This document shows positions 17,501-23,563 of a stretch of DNA of 64,000 nucleotides, in pieces; position 1 is the stretch's first letter; each line of letters begins with the position of its first letter. The notes beneath the pieces are model-generated. The model did no database searches. It saw only the letters and a program-made list of their open reading frames with translations, and was not told where the DNA came from. The stretch spans positions 124,001-188,000 of the forward strand of contig NZ_JAPCID010000001.1 in the NCBI RefSeq assembly GCF_027587175.1, given 5' to 3'. The DNA is from Solirubrobacter deserti. Lineage in GTDB: Bacteria > Actinomycetota > Thermoleophilia > Solirubrobacterales > Solirubrobacteraceae. Made by a program: the position numbers and the translations under genes.

Positions 17501-17561
17501 CCCGCTCGTGCTGACGGTCGGGACCACCCGGCGGACCGTGACCGTGCGGGTGACGCCCTAG
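14556..17561 (+). CDS. Large exported delta-60 repeat protein with Calx-beta domain
   Basis: A 1001-residue surface or secreted protein. After a signal peptide (to about residue 30, ending in an Ala run) it has many delta-60 repeats, recognised by alternating blocks such as GDLDRTFG, GELDASFSDDG, GAPDPSFGSGG and QADGRILVGG, spaced about 50-60 residues; these build beta-propeller-like domains. Residues about 745-850 resemble a Calx-beta domain (FRVVAASSSASAGSDFQPL, PAGQTSVTAAL, RPESLEIT, ISDDDEG). A Pro/Ala linker and a C-terminal 95-residue basic beta domain follow, a tail often seen in Solirubrobacterales exported proteins. GTG 14574 is an alternative start. Role probably adhesive or structural. 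Confidence 0.82.
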   Translation: MEDGAPVRWIATAAAALAAMTSSAAAAAPGDLDRTFGVDGTALLRSWEGHPGRSGAVAVHDDGRVVVTGQSGRGDVVVARYTTSGELDASFSDDGLTTLTLGTPRDTGRGIAIAPDGRILVAASGECVSAVVRLTASGAPDSTFDGDGVWTLPAPRSACPSADAVALQADGRILVGGTDDRRWTALRLTPAGAPDPSFGSGGKAFARPAALSAGIAAIAEAPDGRVLMAGNAGDSNFGVARFLATGARDDAFGTDGTFVHPPNTFDVMDLEALVVGANGSVLVGGRAGRGEEIDGSVVVKLTPAGALDPTFSDDGVAFPPGTMASALAVLGDGRVLVAGGGRTPGSRGPTLARLTPGGAADGAFVSEVAGFAAAEHVAMRPLAGGATRIVASHREGLGYAAATFAADGARSDAVHRADPQLPGVRLGARWLWAGAGRLNVYGWGWDPYDGWLASGRLTPAGTPIGTSSDRAVPNGWSVLAASAGGDGRTAVVTGGRIVFYSADGARVASTAPLPDPQAVAVQADGKAVVTGTAGDQLWARRFDVNGEPDNGFGTRLVTVGTGAMVGDMLIQADGRIVIVGGAAGRLISVRLLADGTLDDGYAGDGIAGELLWDAGVPFKPGARAVALPGGRVLVATNPRPVVLTADGAVDWSFVSDLRELPAFAVDPEGRILAESGDTVRRLNPDGSLDALYGAARLTLEGDDRALAALPGGDLAVADAADGDIRLRRVLGGGTVPPARAVLKRFPGDDDELVEITEGDAVKELPLRFTLAKAWPTVVAFRVVAASSSASAGSDFQPLDTLVTVPAGQTSVTAALRITADTVAERPESLEITAHSTDQVRVLGGSATTFVRISDDDEGKVVDETPSPDAAATPAPDPVTPASPVAPGPPKTPVAGPDPVAAGLNALRVPALKVRQGSLRWSLSAQPALAGSTVRMELRRSLSSGTVYARATIKVKARGATPVRLALTPAGKKALRGRKAKRLPLVLTVGTTRRTVTVRVTP

Positions 17562-18013
17562 CCCGTGTAGACCCGCACGACGGTCTCGGCGACGCAGACG
17601 GGCTTGTCGCCGCCCTCGCGCTCGAAGGTGACCTCGAAGACGCACTGGGCGCCGCCCGGGACGTCGGTGATCTCCTTGAGCTTCGGGCTCGCGCGCACCT
17701 TGCTCGGGATCGGGACGGGCGCGGGGAAGCGCACCTTGTTGAGGCCGTAGTTGAGCGCGAACGCGAAGCCCTCGAGCGTGAACACCTGGTTGTTGAGGTT
17801 CGGGCCGAGGCTCAGCGTGAGGTAGCCGTGCGCGATCGTGCCGCCGAACGGCGTCTCCTTCGCGCGCTCGACGTCGACGTGGATCCACTGGTGGTCGCCG
17901 GTCACGTCCGCGAACGTGTCCACGTCCTTCTGGGTCACCTCGTGCCAGTCGGAGGTGCCGAGGACCTCGCCCTCCGCGGCCTTGAGCTCATCGAGTCCGG
18001 TGATCGTCCGCAT
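17558..18013 (-). CDS. MaoC-family hot-dog dehydratase
   Basis: A 151-residue single hot-dog domain protein of the (R)-specific enoyl-CoA hydratase/NodN type. The hydratase-2 motif is visible: FADVTGDHQWIHVD, then GTIAHGYLTLSLGPNL, giving the Asp-His catalytic pair. Substrate is an enoyl-CoA or similar thioester. ATG 18013 is chosen because the family begins here and TATCTT lies 8 bases upstream; the frame extends to 18064 without support. It shares the CTAG stop tetramer with the delta-60 gene. Confidence 0.85.
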   Translation of the reverse strand: MRTITGLDELKAAEGEVLGTSDWHEVTQKDVDTFADVTGDHQWIHVDVERAKETPFGGTIAHGYLTLSLGPNLNNQVFTLEGFAFALNYGLNKVRFPAPVPIPSKVRASPKLKEITDVPGGAQCVFEVTFEREGGDKPVCVAETVVRVYTG

Positions 18014-18021
18014 GGCGAGGC

Positions 18022-18027
18022 AAGATA
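18022..18027 (-). promoter_or_regulatory. -10 box of a leaderless promoter for the MaoC gene
   Basis: TATCTT on the minus strand, 8 bases before ATG 18013. It overlaps a GATATC palindrome that lies 9 bases before the divergent exonuclease start. Confidence 0.4.
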
Positions 18028-18035
18028 TCCCCGCT

Positions 18036-18890
18036 GTGACCGCCCCGCTCCTGTTGTGCGACACGCCCGGTCTGCTCTACCGCGGCTTCTTCGCCCTGCC
18101 CGACTCGATCAAGGGCGCGGACGACCGCCCTGTGAACGCGCTCGTGGGGTCGGTGAACATGACCCTGTGGTGCATCGAGAAGTACCAGCCGCGCGCTGTG
18201 GTGATGTGCTTCGGGCAGGAGTCCGCGGACTACCGCGTGGAGGCCTACCCGGACTACCACGCGGCGCGGCCCGAGATGCCGGACGACCTGGCGTGGCAGT
18301 GGGAGCGCGCGCCGGCGCTGTACGAGGCGCTGGGCTGGACGGTGCTCGGCCACGAGTCGCTGGAGGCGGACGACCTGATGGGCTCGTTCGCGGCGCTGGA
18401 GGCCGAGGCGGGCGGCAAGGCGATGATCCTGACCGCGGATCGCGACATGTTCCAGTGCGCGAGCGAGAGCGTCACGATCCTGCTGCAGAGGGCGCGCCAG
18501 CAGGGGCCCGACGAGGTGGGCCCCGAGCAGGTGAAGGAGATCTACGGGATCGACCCGTCGCAGGTGCCGGACTTCATCGCGCTGCGCGGCGACCCGTCGG
18601 ACGGGCTGCCCGGGGCGAAGGGCATCGGCGCCAAGACGGCCGCCGACATCCTCCAGCGCAAGGGCGACCTCGAGCACGCGATCCTCGGCGCGATCCGCGA
18701 GAAGCCGTCCGTGCGGCGCGCGCTCGTCGAGCAGGCGGCCGAGCTGCGCATGTTCCGGGACATCGCGACGCTCCGCACCGTGGCCCTGGAGCGGCCGGAG
18801 GACCGCGCCACCGACTGGGCGGGCGGGTCCGCGGCCGCCGAGAAGCTGGGCATGAACCGGCTCGCCAAGCGGCTCGCCGAAGCCGCGTAG
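18036..18890 (+). CDS. 5'-3' exonuclease (Pol I N-terminal domain type)
   Basis: A 284-residue stand-alone flap/5'-3' exonuclease. It keeps the PIN-like core with acidic metal ligands (CDTPGLLYRGFFAL, ESLEADDLMGSFAAL, ILTADRDMFQ) and the helix-3-turn-helix DNA grip (LRGDPSDGLPGAKGIGAKTA). It matches the N-terminal domain of DNA polymerase I and likely removes RNA primers or flaps. GTG 18036 begins the conserved region; a longer frame upstream overlaps the MaoC gene and is rejected. The first Asp is in CDT, where many homologues have LVDG. Confidence 0.87.
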   Translation: MTAPLLLCDTPGLLYRGFFALPDSIKGADDRPVNALVGSVNMTLWCIEKYQPRAVVMCFGQESADYRVEAYPDYHAARPEMPDDLAWQWERAPALYEALGWTVLGHESLEADDLMGSFAALEAEAGGKAMILTADRDMFQCASESVTILLQRARQQGPDEVGPEQVKEIYGIDPSQVPDFIALRGDPSDGLPGAKGIGAKTAADILQRKGDLEHAILGAIREKPSVRRALVEQAAELRMFRDIATLRTVALERPEDRATDWAGGSAAAEKLGMNRLAKRLAEAA

Positions 18891-18939
18891 CGAGTTCGCG
18901 ACCCCGCCGCGAGCCCGGCCGCGGCGGCGGCGAACTCGC
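18890..18939. terminator. Two-stage hairpin after the exonuclease gene
   Basis: Outer stem GCGAGTTCG (18890-18898) with CGAACTCGC (18931-18939), inner stem CCGCCGCG (18904-18911) with CGCGGCGG (18920-18927) and an 8-base loop. It begins at the last base of the stop codon. A strong structure for a bidirectional terminator between convergent genes. Confidence 0.55.
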
Positions 18940-18943
18940 CGAA

Positions 18944-18964
18944 GCCTCGCCCTCTGGGCGAGGC
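18944..18964. terminator. Second hairpin between convergent genes
   Basis: GCCTCGCCC, loop TCT, GGGCGAGGC: a perfect 9-bp stem with a three-base loop, ending 2 bases from the stop of the convergent gene. With the preceding hairpin it forms a tandem bidirectional terminator. Confidence 0.6.
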
Positions 18965-18966
18965 GA

Positions 18967-19350
18967 CTAATAGGCCTGGTACTTCACGCGCTCGGGCGTG
19001 ATCAGGTAGACGACGAACTCCTCCTCGCGCGGATACGGCGTGCCCTGGTAGGTCTGCGACATGCGGTCGATGATCGGCCACACCTGATCGCCCTCGAGCC
19101 GGTCGTGGACGCGGCCGCGAATCAGCGCGCCCCGCAGCGGCTGCTCGGCGTCGGTGATCGAGAGGGCGACGCGCGGATCACGATCCAGGTTGCGCGCCTT
19201 GACCGTCCGCGGACCCGTGAAGATCGCGAGCTGCTCACCCTCGACGCCGACCCACAGCGGCGCCGAGTGCGGGCTCCCGTCAGCCATCAGCGTGGCGAGG
19301 TGCGCGATGTTGGCGCCGTCCAGCAGCGCGCGTACGTCGTCGTCGAGCAT
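18967..19350 (-). CDS. PPOX-class F420/FMN split-barrel oxidoreductase
   Basis: A 127-residue flavin/deazaflavin-binding split beta-barrel protein. IAHLATLMADGSPHSAPLWVGVEG and the ARNLDRDPRVALSI block match the actinobacterial F420-dependent PPOX group (Rv1155-like). Such proteins reduce small substrates with F420H2 or bind F420; the substrate is unknown. ATG 19350 lies 6 bases after a TAGGCT -10 box, so it has its own leaderless promoter despite following the next gene closely. Confidence 0.82.
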   Translation of the reverse strand: MLDDDVRALLDGANIAHLATLMADGSPHSAPLWVGVEGEQLAIFTGPRTVKARNLDRDPRVALSITDAEQPLRGALIRGRVHDRLEGDQVWPIIDRMSQTYQGTPYPREEEFVVYLITPERVKYQAY

Positions 19351-19356
19351 GCGTCC

Positions 19357-19362
19357 AGCCTA
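19357..19362 (-). promoter_or_regulatory. -10 box of a leaderless promoter for the PPOX gene
   Basis: TAGGCT on the minus strand, 6 bases before ATG 19350. It overlaps the stop codon of the upstream gene. The same hexamer is used at 31129 and 33992. Confidence 0.45.
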
Positions 19363-19719
19363 GGCGGGGCGCGGTTCGGCGCGCGCGAGCAGGTCGTGCG
19401 CGGTGTCCCCGACCCAGTGGGCGGCGCCGACGCCGAGCTCCAGATCGACGCACTCGCGCAGGCGCTGGGCGGCGCGCTCGGCGCCCGGACGGTCCGTGGC
19501 GGGCAAGAGCGCCAGCAGCTCGTCCGCCTCCCAGCGGACGATCACGTCCGCGTCACGCAGGCACGCCGACAGCAGCGGGGCGACGGCGTCGGCAGCGCCC
19601 ATCGGCACGCTGATCCGGACGAGCGCGAAGTCGCGCCCGTAACGGACCCCTTCCGCGATCAGGCGGTCCAGCAACAGGCGCCCGACATCGGGGCCGGGCA
19701 GCAGGAAGCGCCGGTTCAC
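19360..19719 (-). CDS. Degenerate GGDEF-like domain protein
   Basis: A 119-residue protein resembling the C-terminal two thirds of a GGDEF diguanylate cyclase: DFALVRISVPMG, LRDADVIVRWEADELLALLPATD and a trailing ERAAQRLRE helix. The active-site GG(D/E)EF is replaced by WEADE, so cyclase activity is unlikely; it could bind nucleotide or be a remnant. GTG 19719 overlaps the upstream gene by 4 bases. The family assignment is pattern-based and could be wrong. Confidence 0.5.
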   Translation of the reverse strand: MNRRFLLPGPDVGRLLLDRLIAEGVRYGRDFALVRISVPMGAADAVAPLLSACLRDADVIVRWEADELLALLPATDRPGAERAAQRLRECVDLELGVGAAHWVGDTAHDLLARAEPRPA

Positions 19720-20111
19720 GCCGCGACACTAGCGATCACCTCCACGGCGCGGTGGAATTGTTCTGCCGTCAGGGTGATGTGCGACTGCTGGCTCATCGAG
19801 CGGGCGGGAACGCCGATCGCCTCGACCGGCGGCGCGCGGTCCAGCAGCGGGATCGCGACCAGCGGCTCGACGGCCACCGACCACGGCCAGCGGTCCGTTC
19901 CGGGCACGCCCGTCAGCTGTGGCTCCTCGACCACTTCGACGACCGCGAACACCGCGCGCCATACGCTCGCGTAGTAGATGAGCCGGTCGCCCTCGACCAT
20001 CCGCGGGCGGCGCGGGAAGCCCGTGCGGCGCAGCACCCGCGGCCACTGCTCGAACCACGCGTCCGGCGCCGGCTTCTGCGCGCTGCCGATCGCTTTCAGC
20101 CAGTAGGCCAG
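19716..20111 (-). CDS. EVE/PUA-like domain protein
   Basis: About 131 residues. The N-terminal AYWLKAIGSAQ, then MVEGDRLIYYASVWRAVFAVVEV and RWPWSVAVEPLV, resembles the EVE/PUA-like fold, which binds modified bases or RNA. The first ordinary start is GTG 20036, but that would remove the conserved AYWL start of the fold; CTG 20111, inside the end of the upstream cupin gene, is the better start and suggests coupled translation. It overlaps the next gene by GTGA. No catalytic residues are apparent. Confidence 0.55.
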   Translation of the reverse strand: MAYWLKAIGSAQKPAPDAWFEQWPRVLRRTGFPRRPRMVEGDRLIYYASVWRAVFAVVEVVEEPQLTGVPGTDRWPWSVAVEPLVAIPLLDRAPPVEAIGVPARSMSQQSHITLTAEQFHRAVEVIASVAA

Positions 20112-20506
20112 AAGCCCCGGTGCAGGTTGGACTCGGCCAGCGCGTCGGCGACGGGGACCGAGATCATCACCATCGCGGCCTCCTCCTCGGTCTCGTTGCG
20201 CACCGCGCGGGGCGCGTCCGGGGGCAGCAGGATCGCGTCGCGCACGCCGAGCGTGTGGACGTCGTCGCCGACCTTGATCCGCACCTCGCCCTGGATGACG
20301 AGGTAGAGCTCCTCGATCGTCTTGTGGCTGTGCCCCAGCGCCGGGTCCTCGTTGGGCGGGACGTGCGCCGCGCCGGGCGCCAGCACGCGCACGTTGACGG
20401 CGATCTGCTCGGCGCCGAGCGGCTGCGCGTAGCCGAGGAACGGGCTCGGGCTGCCCTGGGTGTAGTCGGGCGCCTCGGACGCCCGCAGGATCTTGTATTC
20501 GCTCAT
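20096..20506 (-). CDS. Cupin-domain protein
   Basis: A 136-residue single-domain cupin. Metal-binding motif 1 reads GHSHKTIEELYLVIQGE and motif 2 lies around LLPPDAPRAVRNE, where the second His is replaced, so metal binding may be partial. Such small cupins act as isomerases, dioxygenases or ligand sensors; the substrate is not evident. ATG 20506 overlaps the ychF stop by 4 bases, placing it in the ychF operon. Confidence 0.8.
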   Translation of the reverse strand: MSEYKILRASEAPDYTQGSPSPFLGYAQPLGAEQIAVNVRVLAPGAAHVPPNEDPALGHSHKTIEELYLVIQGEVRIKVGDDVHTLGVRDAILLPPDAPRAVRNETEEEAAMVMISVPVADALAESNLHRGFWPTG

Positions 20507-21588
20507 CCGGTGTGTTTGATCGTGATCACGTCGCCGTCCTTCATCAGGTAGTCGCGACCTTCCAGGCGCAACGTACCCTTCTCGCGCGCGCCGGCGTACC
20601 CGCCCGCGTCCACCAGCGCGTCCCAGCCGATCACCTCGGCGCGGACGAAGCCCTTCTGGATGTCGGTGTGGATCTGGCCGGCGGCGTGCCAGGCGCTCAG
20701 GCCCTCGCGCAGGTGCCACGTCTGCGCCGGCTTGCCCTCGCCCGCGGTGAAGAACGCGATCAGGTGCAGCAGGCCGAACGCGCCGTTGACGACCCGGTGC
20801 AGGCCGGACTCGCCGATCCCGAGCTCCTCGCGCATCATCGCGGCGTCCTCGTCGTCGTCCATGTCGGCCAGGTCGGCCTCGATGCGGGAGGAGACGGCGA
20901 CCGCGGCGGCGCCCGTGGCGGCCGCGTGATCGGCGACGACGGAGGGGACCGCGTCCTCGCCCTCGTTGATGTTGGCGACGAACAGGACCGGCTTGGCGGT
21001 GAGCGCCGACAGGTTTCGGCCGGCGTCCGGGGCGGCCTCGGGCACCGGGACGGTGCGCACGGGCTGGCCCGCCTGCAGCGCCTCGATCACCTGCCGCAGC
21101 CAGGCCTCCTCGGCCTTGGCGGCCGGGTCGCCGGAGCGCGCGTCGCGGACCACGCGCCCGTGGCGGCGTTCGGCGGAGTCCAGGTCGGCCAGCAGCAGCT
21201 CGGTCTCGATCGTCGCGATGTCGCGCGCCGGGTCCACCGAGCCCTCCGGGTGGATGACGTTCTCGTCGGTGTGGCAGCGGACGACGTGCAGGATCGCGTC
21301 GACCTCACGGATGTTGGCCAGGAACTTGTTGCCGAGGCCCTCGCCCTTGGACGCACCGGCCACCAGGCCCGCGATGTCGTGGAACTCGATCGTGTCCCAG
21401 ACGATGTTGGACGCCTTGACCGTCGCGGCCACCTGCTCCATCCGCTCGTCCTTGACGGGCACGGTGGCGACATTGGGCTCGATCGTCGTGAACGGGTAGT
21501 TCGCGGCTTCCGCCCCCGCCTGGGACAGCGCGTTGAACAGCGAGGACTTGCCCGCGTTGGGCATCCCCACGAGGCCGACCTTCATCAT
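20503..21588 (-). CDS. ychF: Ribosome-binding ATPase YchF
   Basis: A 361-residue OBG-family P-loop protein. The Walker A motif GMPNAGKSS is at residues 8-16, the switch segment FHDIAGLVAGASKGEGLGNKFL follows, and the C-terminal 85 residues are the TGS domain ending DGDVITIKHTG. YchF prefers ATP and binds ribosomes; it is involved in stress responses and translation. Length matches the family (363 in E. coli). ATG overlaps the PAP2 gene's stop by 4 bases. Confidence 0.95.
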   Translation of the reverse strand: MMKVGLVGMPNAGKSSLFNALSQAGAEAANYPFTTIEPNVATVPVKDERMEQVAATVKASNIVWDTIEFHDIAGLVAGASKGEGLGNKFLANIREVDAILHVVRCHTDENVIHPEGSVDPARDIATIETELLLADLDSAERRHGRVVRDARSGDPAAKAEEAWLRQVIEALQAGQPVRTVPVPEAAPDAGRNLSALTAKPVLFVANINEGEDAVPSVVADHAAATGAAAVAVSSRIEADLADMDDDEDAAMMREELGIGESGLHRVVNGAFGLLHLIAFFTAGEGKPAQTWHLREGLSAWHAAGQIHTDIQKGFVRAEVIGWDALVDAGGYAGAREKGTLRLEGRDYLMKDGDVITIKHTG

Positions 21589-22121
21589 CGTCCGAGGCTC
21601 CCGATCGCGGTGCCGAGCGCCGCGCCCGCGACGACGTCCGACGGGTAGTGGACGCCGAGATACAGGCGGCTGAAGGCCATCGCGGCCGCCGCCAGCTGCA
21701 GCGGCGCGCCCGGGACCAGCGCCCCGTACGCGCGGGCGGCGGCGAACGACGACGTCGAGTGCGACGACGGGAAGGAGAGACCGGTGGGTGTGGCCATCAG
21801 GTGGGGCAAATCCTCGATGGCGGGGCGCTGGCGCGCGATCGCCATCTTGATCGACGTGGACGTGAGATAGGCGGCGCCGACCGTCGCGGTCGCGCGCAGC
21901 CAGTGGCGGCGGCGCGAGCGGTCGACGAGCGCGCCGGCGAGCCCGGCGCCGAGCCAGACCGCGCCGTGCTCACCGAGCCTCGAGTAGCGCCGGACCATCG
22001 AGACGACGTCCGGCCCGTGCGCCATCGACCGCGCGCGCCGGTACAGCGCCAGGTCGACGGCATTGAACGTGACGCGCCACGCGGGCGCGTCAGAAACCGA
22101 TTCGGTGCTCGTCTGACTCAA
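21585..22121 (-). CDS. PAP2-family membrane phosphatase
   Basis: A 178-residue type-2 phosphatidic acid phosphatase. The three-part active site is complete: KMAIARQRP (residues 92-100), PSSHS (118-122) and SRLYLGVHYPSD (151-162). Several hydrophobic segments place it in the membrane. It likely removes phosphate from phosphatidate or undecaprenyl pyrophosphate. TTG 22121 is the only start that keeps the N-terminal helix, and it lies inside the end of the upstream small gene (32-base overlap). Confidence 0.88.
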   Translation of the reverse strand: MSQTSTESVSDAPAWRVTFNAVDLALYRRARSMAHGPDVVSMVRRYSRLGEHGAVWLGAGLAGALVDRSRRRHWLRATATVGAAYLTSTSIKMAIARQRPAIEDLPHLMATPTGLSFPSSHSTSSFAAARAYGALVPGAPLQLAAAAMAFSRLYLGVHYPSDVVAGAALGTAIGSLGR

Positions 22122-22311
22122 CGCGCAGATAGACGACCTGACCGACGTCGATCAGGACGGCGCCGTCGGCGGCTTCGACTTCGACCCAGCGCTCCTTGCC
22201 CTCGCGGAGGGTGGAACGCAGGGACTCCAGGACTTCCTCGGGCAGGCGCAGGGACAGCACCTGGCCGCCCTGGAACCCGAGGGCAGTACGACGTGCGGCG
22301 TTGGAACTCAA
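22090..22311 (-). CDS. Small unrecognised beta-rich protein
   Basis: A 73-residue protein. TTG 22311 follows GGAGG and overlaps the preceding stop (TTGA), so it is coupled to the epimerase gene. The sequence starts with a basic stretch and continues with a short helix and strands (RWVEVEAADGAVLIDVGQVVYLRVESDEH), as in compact beta-barrel proteins. I do not recognise a family. Conserved gene order with methylmalonyl-CoA epimerase would be the way to link it to function. Confidence 0.6.
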   Translation of the reverse strand: MSSNAARRTALGFQGGQVLSLRLPEEVLESLRSTLREGKERWVEVEAADGAVLIDVGQVVYLRVESDEHRIGF

Positions 22312-22709
22312 TGTGCCTCCACTAGCTCGGTCAGGACCCCGCCGGCCGTCTTGGGGTGCAGGAACGCGACCTGCGTTCCCCGGATGCCGGTCCGCGGCGT
22401 CTCGTCGATCAACCGCAGCCCGGCCTCCCGCGCCCGCTCGAGCGCGGCGTGCACGTCCGCGACCGCGTAGGCCACGTGGTGCAGGCCAGGACCCCGCGCG
22501 GCGAGGAACTTCCCCACCGGCGTGTCGTCCGAGAGCGGCTTGAGCAGCTCCACGTGGCTTTCGCCGACGTCCAGCAGCACGGCCTCGACGCCCTGCTCCG
22601 CGATCGTCTCGCGGTGCACGAGCGGCATGCCGTACGTCTCGGTGTGGAGCTCGATCGCGGACTCGAGGTCGGCGACCGCGACCCCGATGTGGTCGATGCG
22701 GCCGAACAC
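22308..22709 (-). CDS. mce: Methylmalonyl-CoA epimerase (VOC fold)
   Basis: A 133-residue vicinal-oxygen-chelate enzyme that interconverts (S)- and (R)-methylmalonyl-CoA in propionate degradation. Metal ligands lie in RIDHIGVAV (His7), GPGLHHVAYAV and LTELVE; the ESHVELL and VAFLHPKTAGGV blocks are characteristic of this epimerase rather than glyoxalase I. GTG 22709 is 8 bases after a TACACT -10 box. The mutase genes are not in the window. Confidence 0.88.
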   Translation of the reverse strand: MFGRIDHIGVAVADLESAIELHTETYGMPLVHRETIAEQGVEAVLLDVGESHVELLKPLSDDTPVGKFLAARGPGLHHVAYAVADVHAALERAREAGLRLIDETPRTGIRGTQVAFLHPKTAGGVLTELVEAH

Positions 22710-22717
22710 GGGGAGCG

Positions 22718-22727
22718 AGTGTACCCT
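22718..22727. promoter_or_regulatory. Symmetric divergent leaderless promoters, mce and lipid kinase
   Basis: In AGTGTACCCT, TACACT reads left (22723-22718) and TACCCT reads right (22722-22727), sharing two base pairs. Each is exactly 8 bases from its GTG start codon (22709 and 22736). Both messages should begin at or within a base or two of the start codon. Confidence 0.5.
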
Positions 22728-22735
22728 CGGCGGTC

Positions 22736-23563
22736 GTGCGGATCGCCCTGGTGGCCAATCGCGCCTCCGGGGGCGGAACCGATCCTGCGCCGTTCGCCGC
22801 GGCGCTGGGAGCCGAGCTGTTCGGCATCGACGCGCTCGACGGCGTGCGCGAGTACGCGCCCGAGCGGGTCGCCGTCGCGGGCGGGGACGGGTCGATCGGG
22901 TCGGTGGCCGTGCTGGCGGGCGAGCTGAACGTGCCGCTGGCCGTCATCCCGAGCGGGACCGCGAACGACTTCGCGCGCGCCAACGGGATCCCGCTCGACC
23001 TGCAGGCCGCGCTGCGGGTCGCGCGCGAGGGCACTGAGCTGCGCCCGCTCGAGCTCGGGCGGCTGTCCACCGGCCGGCCGTTCGTGAATGTCGCCTCCGC
23101 GGGGTTGTCCAGCGTCGCGGGGCGCCGCGCGCAGCCGCTGAAGTCGCGCTTCGGCCCGCTCGCCTACGGGATGGGCGCCGCTCGCGCCGCGGCGACCGGC
23201 ACGCCGCTCACCGCGCGCGTCCACGTGGATCACCGCGAGGTGTTCTCCGGCGGCGCGTGGCAGATCATGGTCGCCTGCACGGGCGCGTTCGGCGGCGGCA
23301 GCGGGATCGGTGCGGCCGACGCCACCGACGGCGACCTCGACGTCGTGATCGTCCCCGCCGGCTCGCGGCTCGGGCTCGTGCAGCGCGCCTGGGGGCTGCG
23401 GACCAAGACGATCGAGCGCCAGCGCCGGGTCGCGCACTTCGAGGGCAAGGTCGTCGAGGTCGAGCTGCCGCCGGGCGCGGAGCTCAACTGCGACGGCGAG
23501 TTCGTCGACGGCGGCCTCGACTACGTGACCGCCACGATGAACGCGTTTCGGCTAGTGGTCTGA
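22736..23563 (+). CDS. Diacylglycerol-kinase-family lipid kinase
   Basis: A 275-residue DagK/YegS-type kinase. The nucleotide-binding motif GGDGS is at residues 49-53 and the active-site segment PSGTANDFA at 72-80; the beta-sandwich second domain ends in NCDGEF. It phosphorylates a membrane lipid such as diacylglycerol or a related lipid alcohol. The N-terminus is a little shorter than in DgkB, but NRASGGG (the usual NPxSG start) is present. It diverges from the epimerase operon through a shared promoter. Confidence 0.88.
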   Translation: MRIALVANRASGGGTDPAPFAAALGAELFGIDALDGVREYAPERVAVAGGDGSIGSVAVLAGELNVPLAVIPSGTANDFARANGIPLDLQAALRVAREGTELRPLELGRLSTGRPFVNVASAGLSSVAGRRAQPLKSRFGPLAYGMGAARAAATGTPLTARVHVDHREVFSGGAWQIMVACTGAFGGGSGIGAADATDGDLDVVIVPAGSRLGLVQRAWGLRTKTIERQRRVAHFEGKVVEVELPPGAELNCDGEFVDGGLDYVTATMNAFRLVV

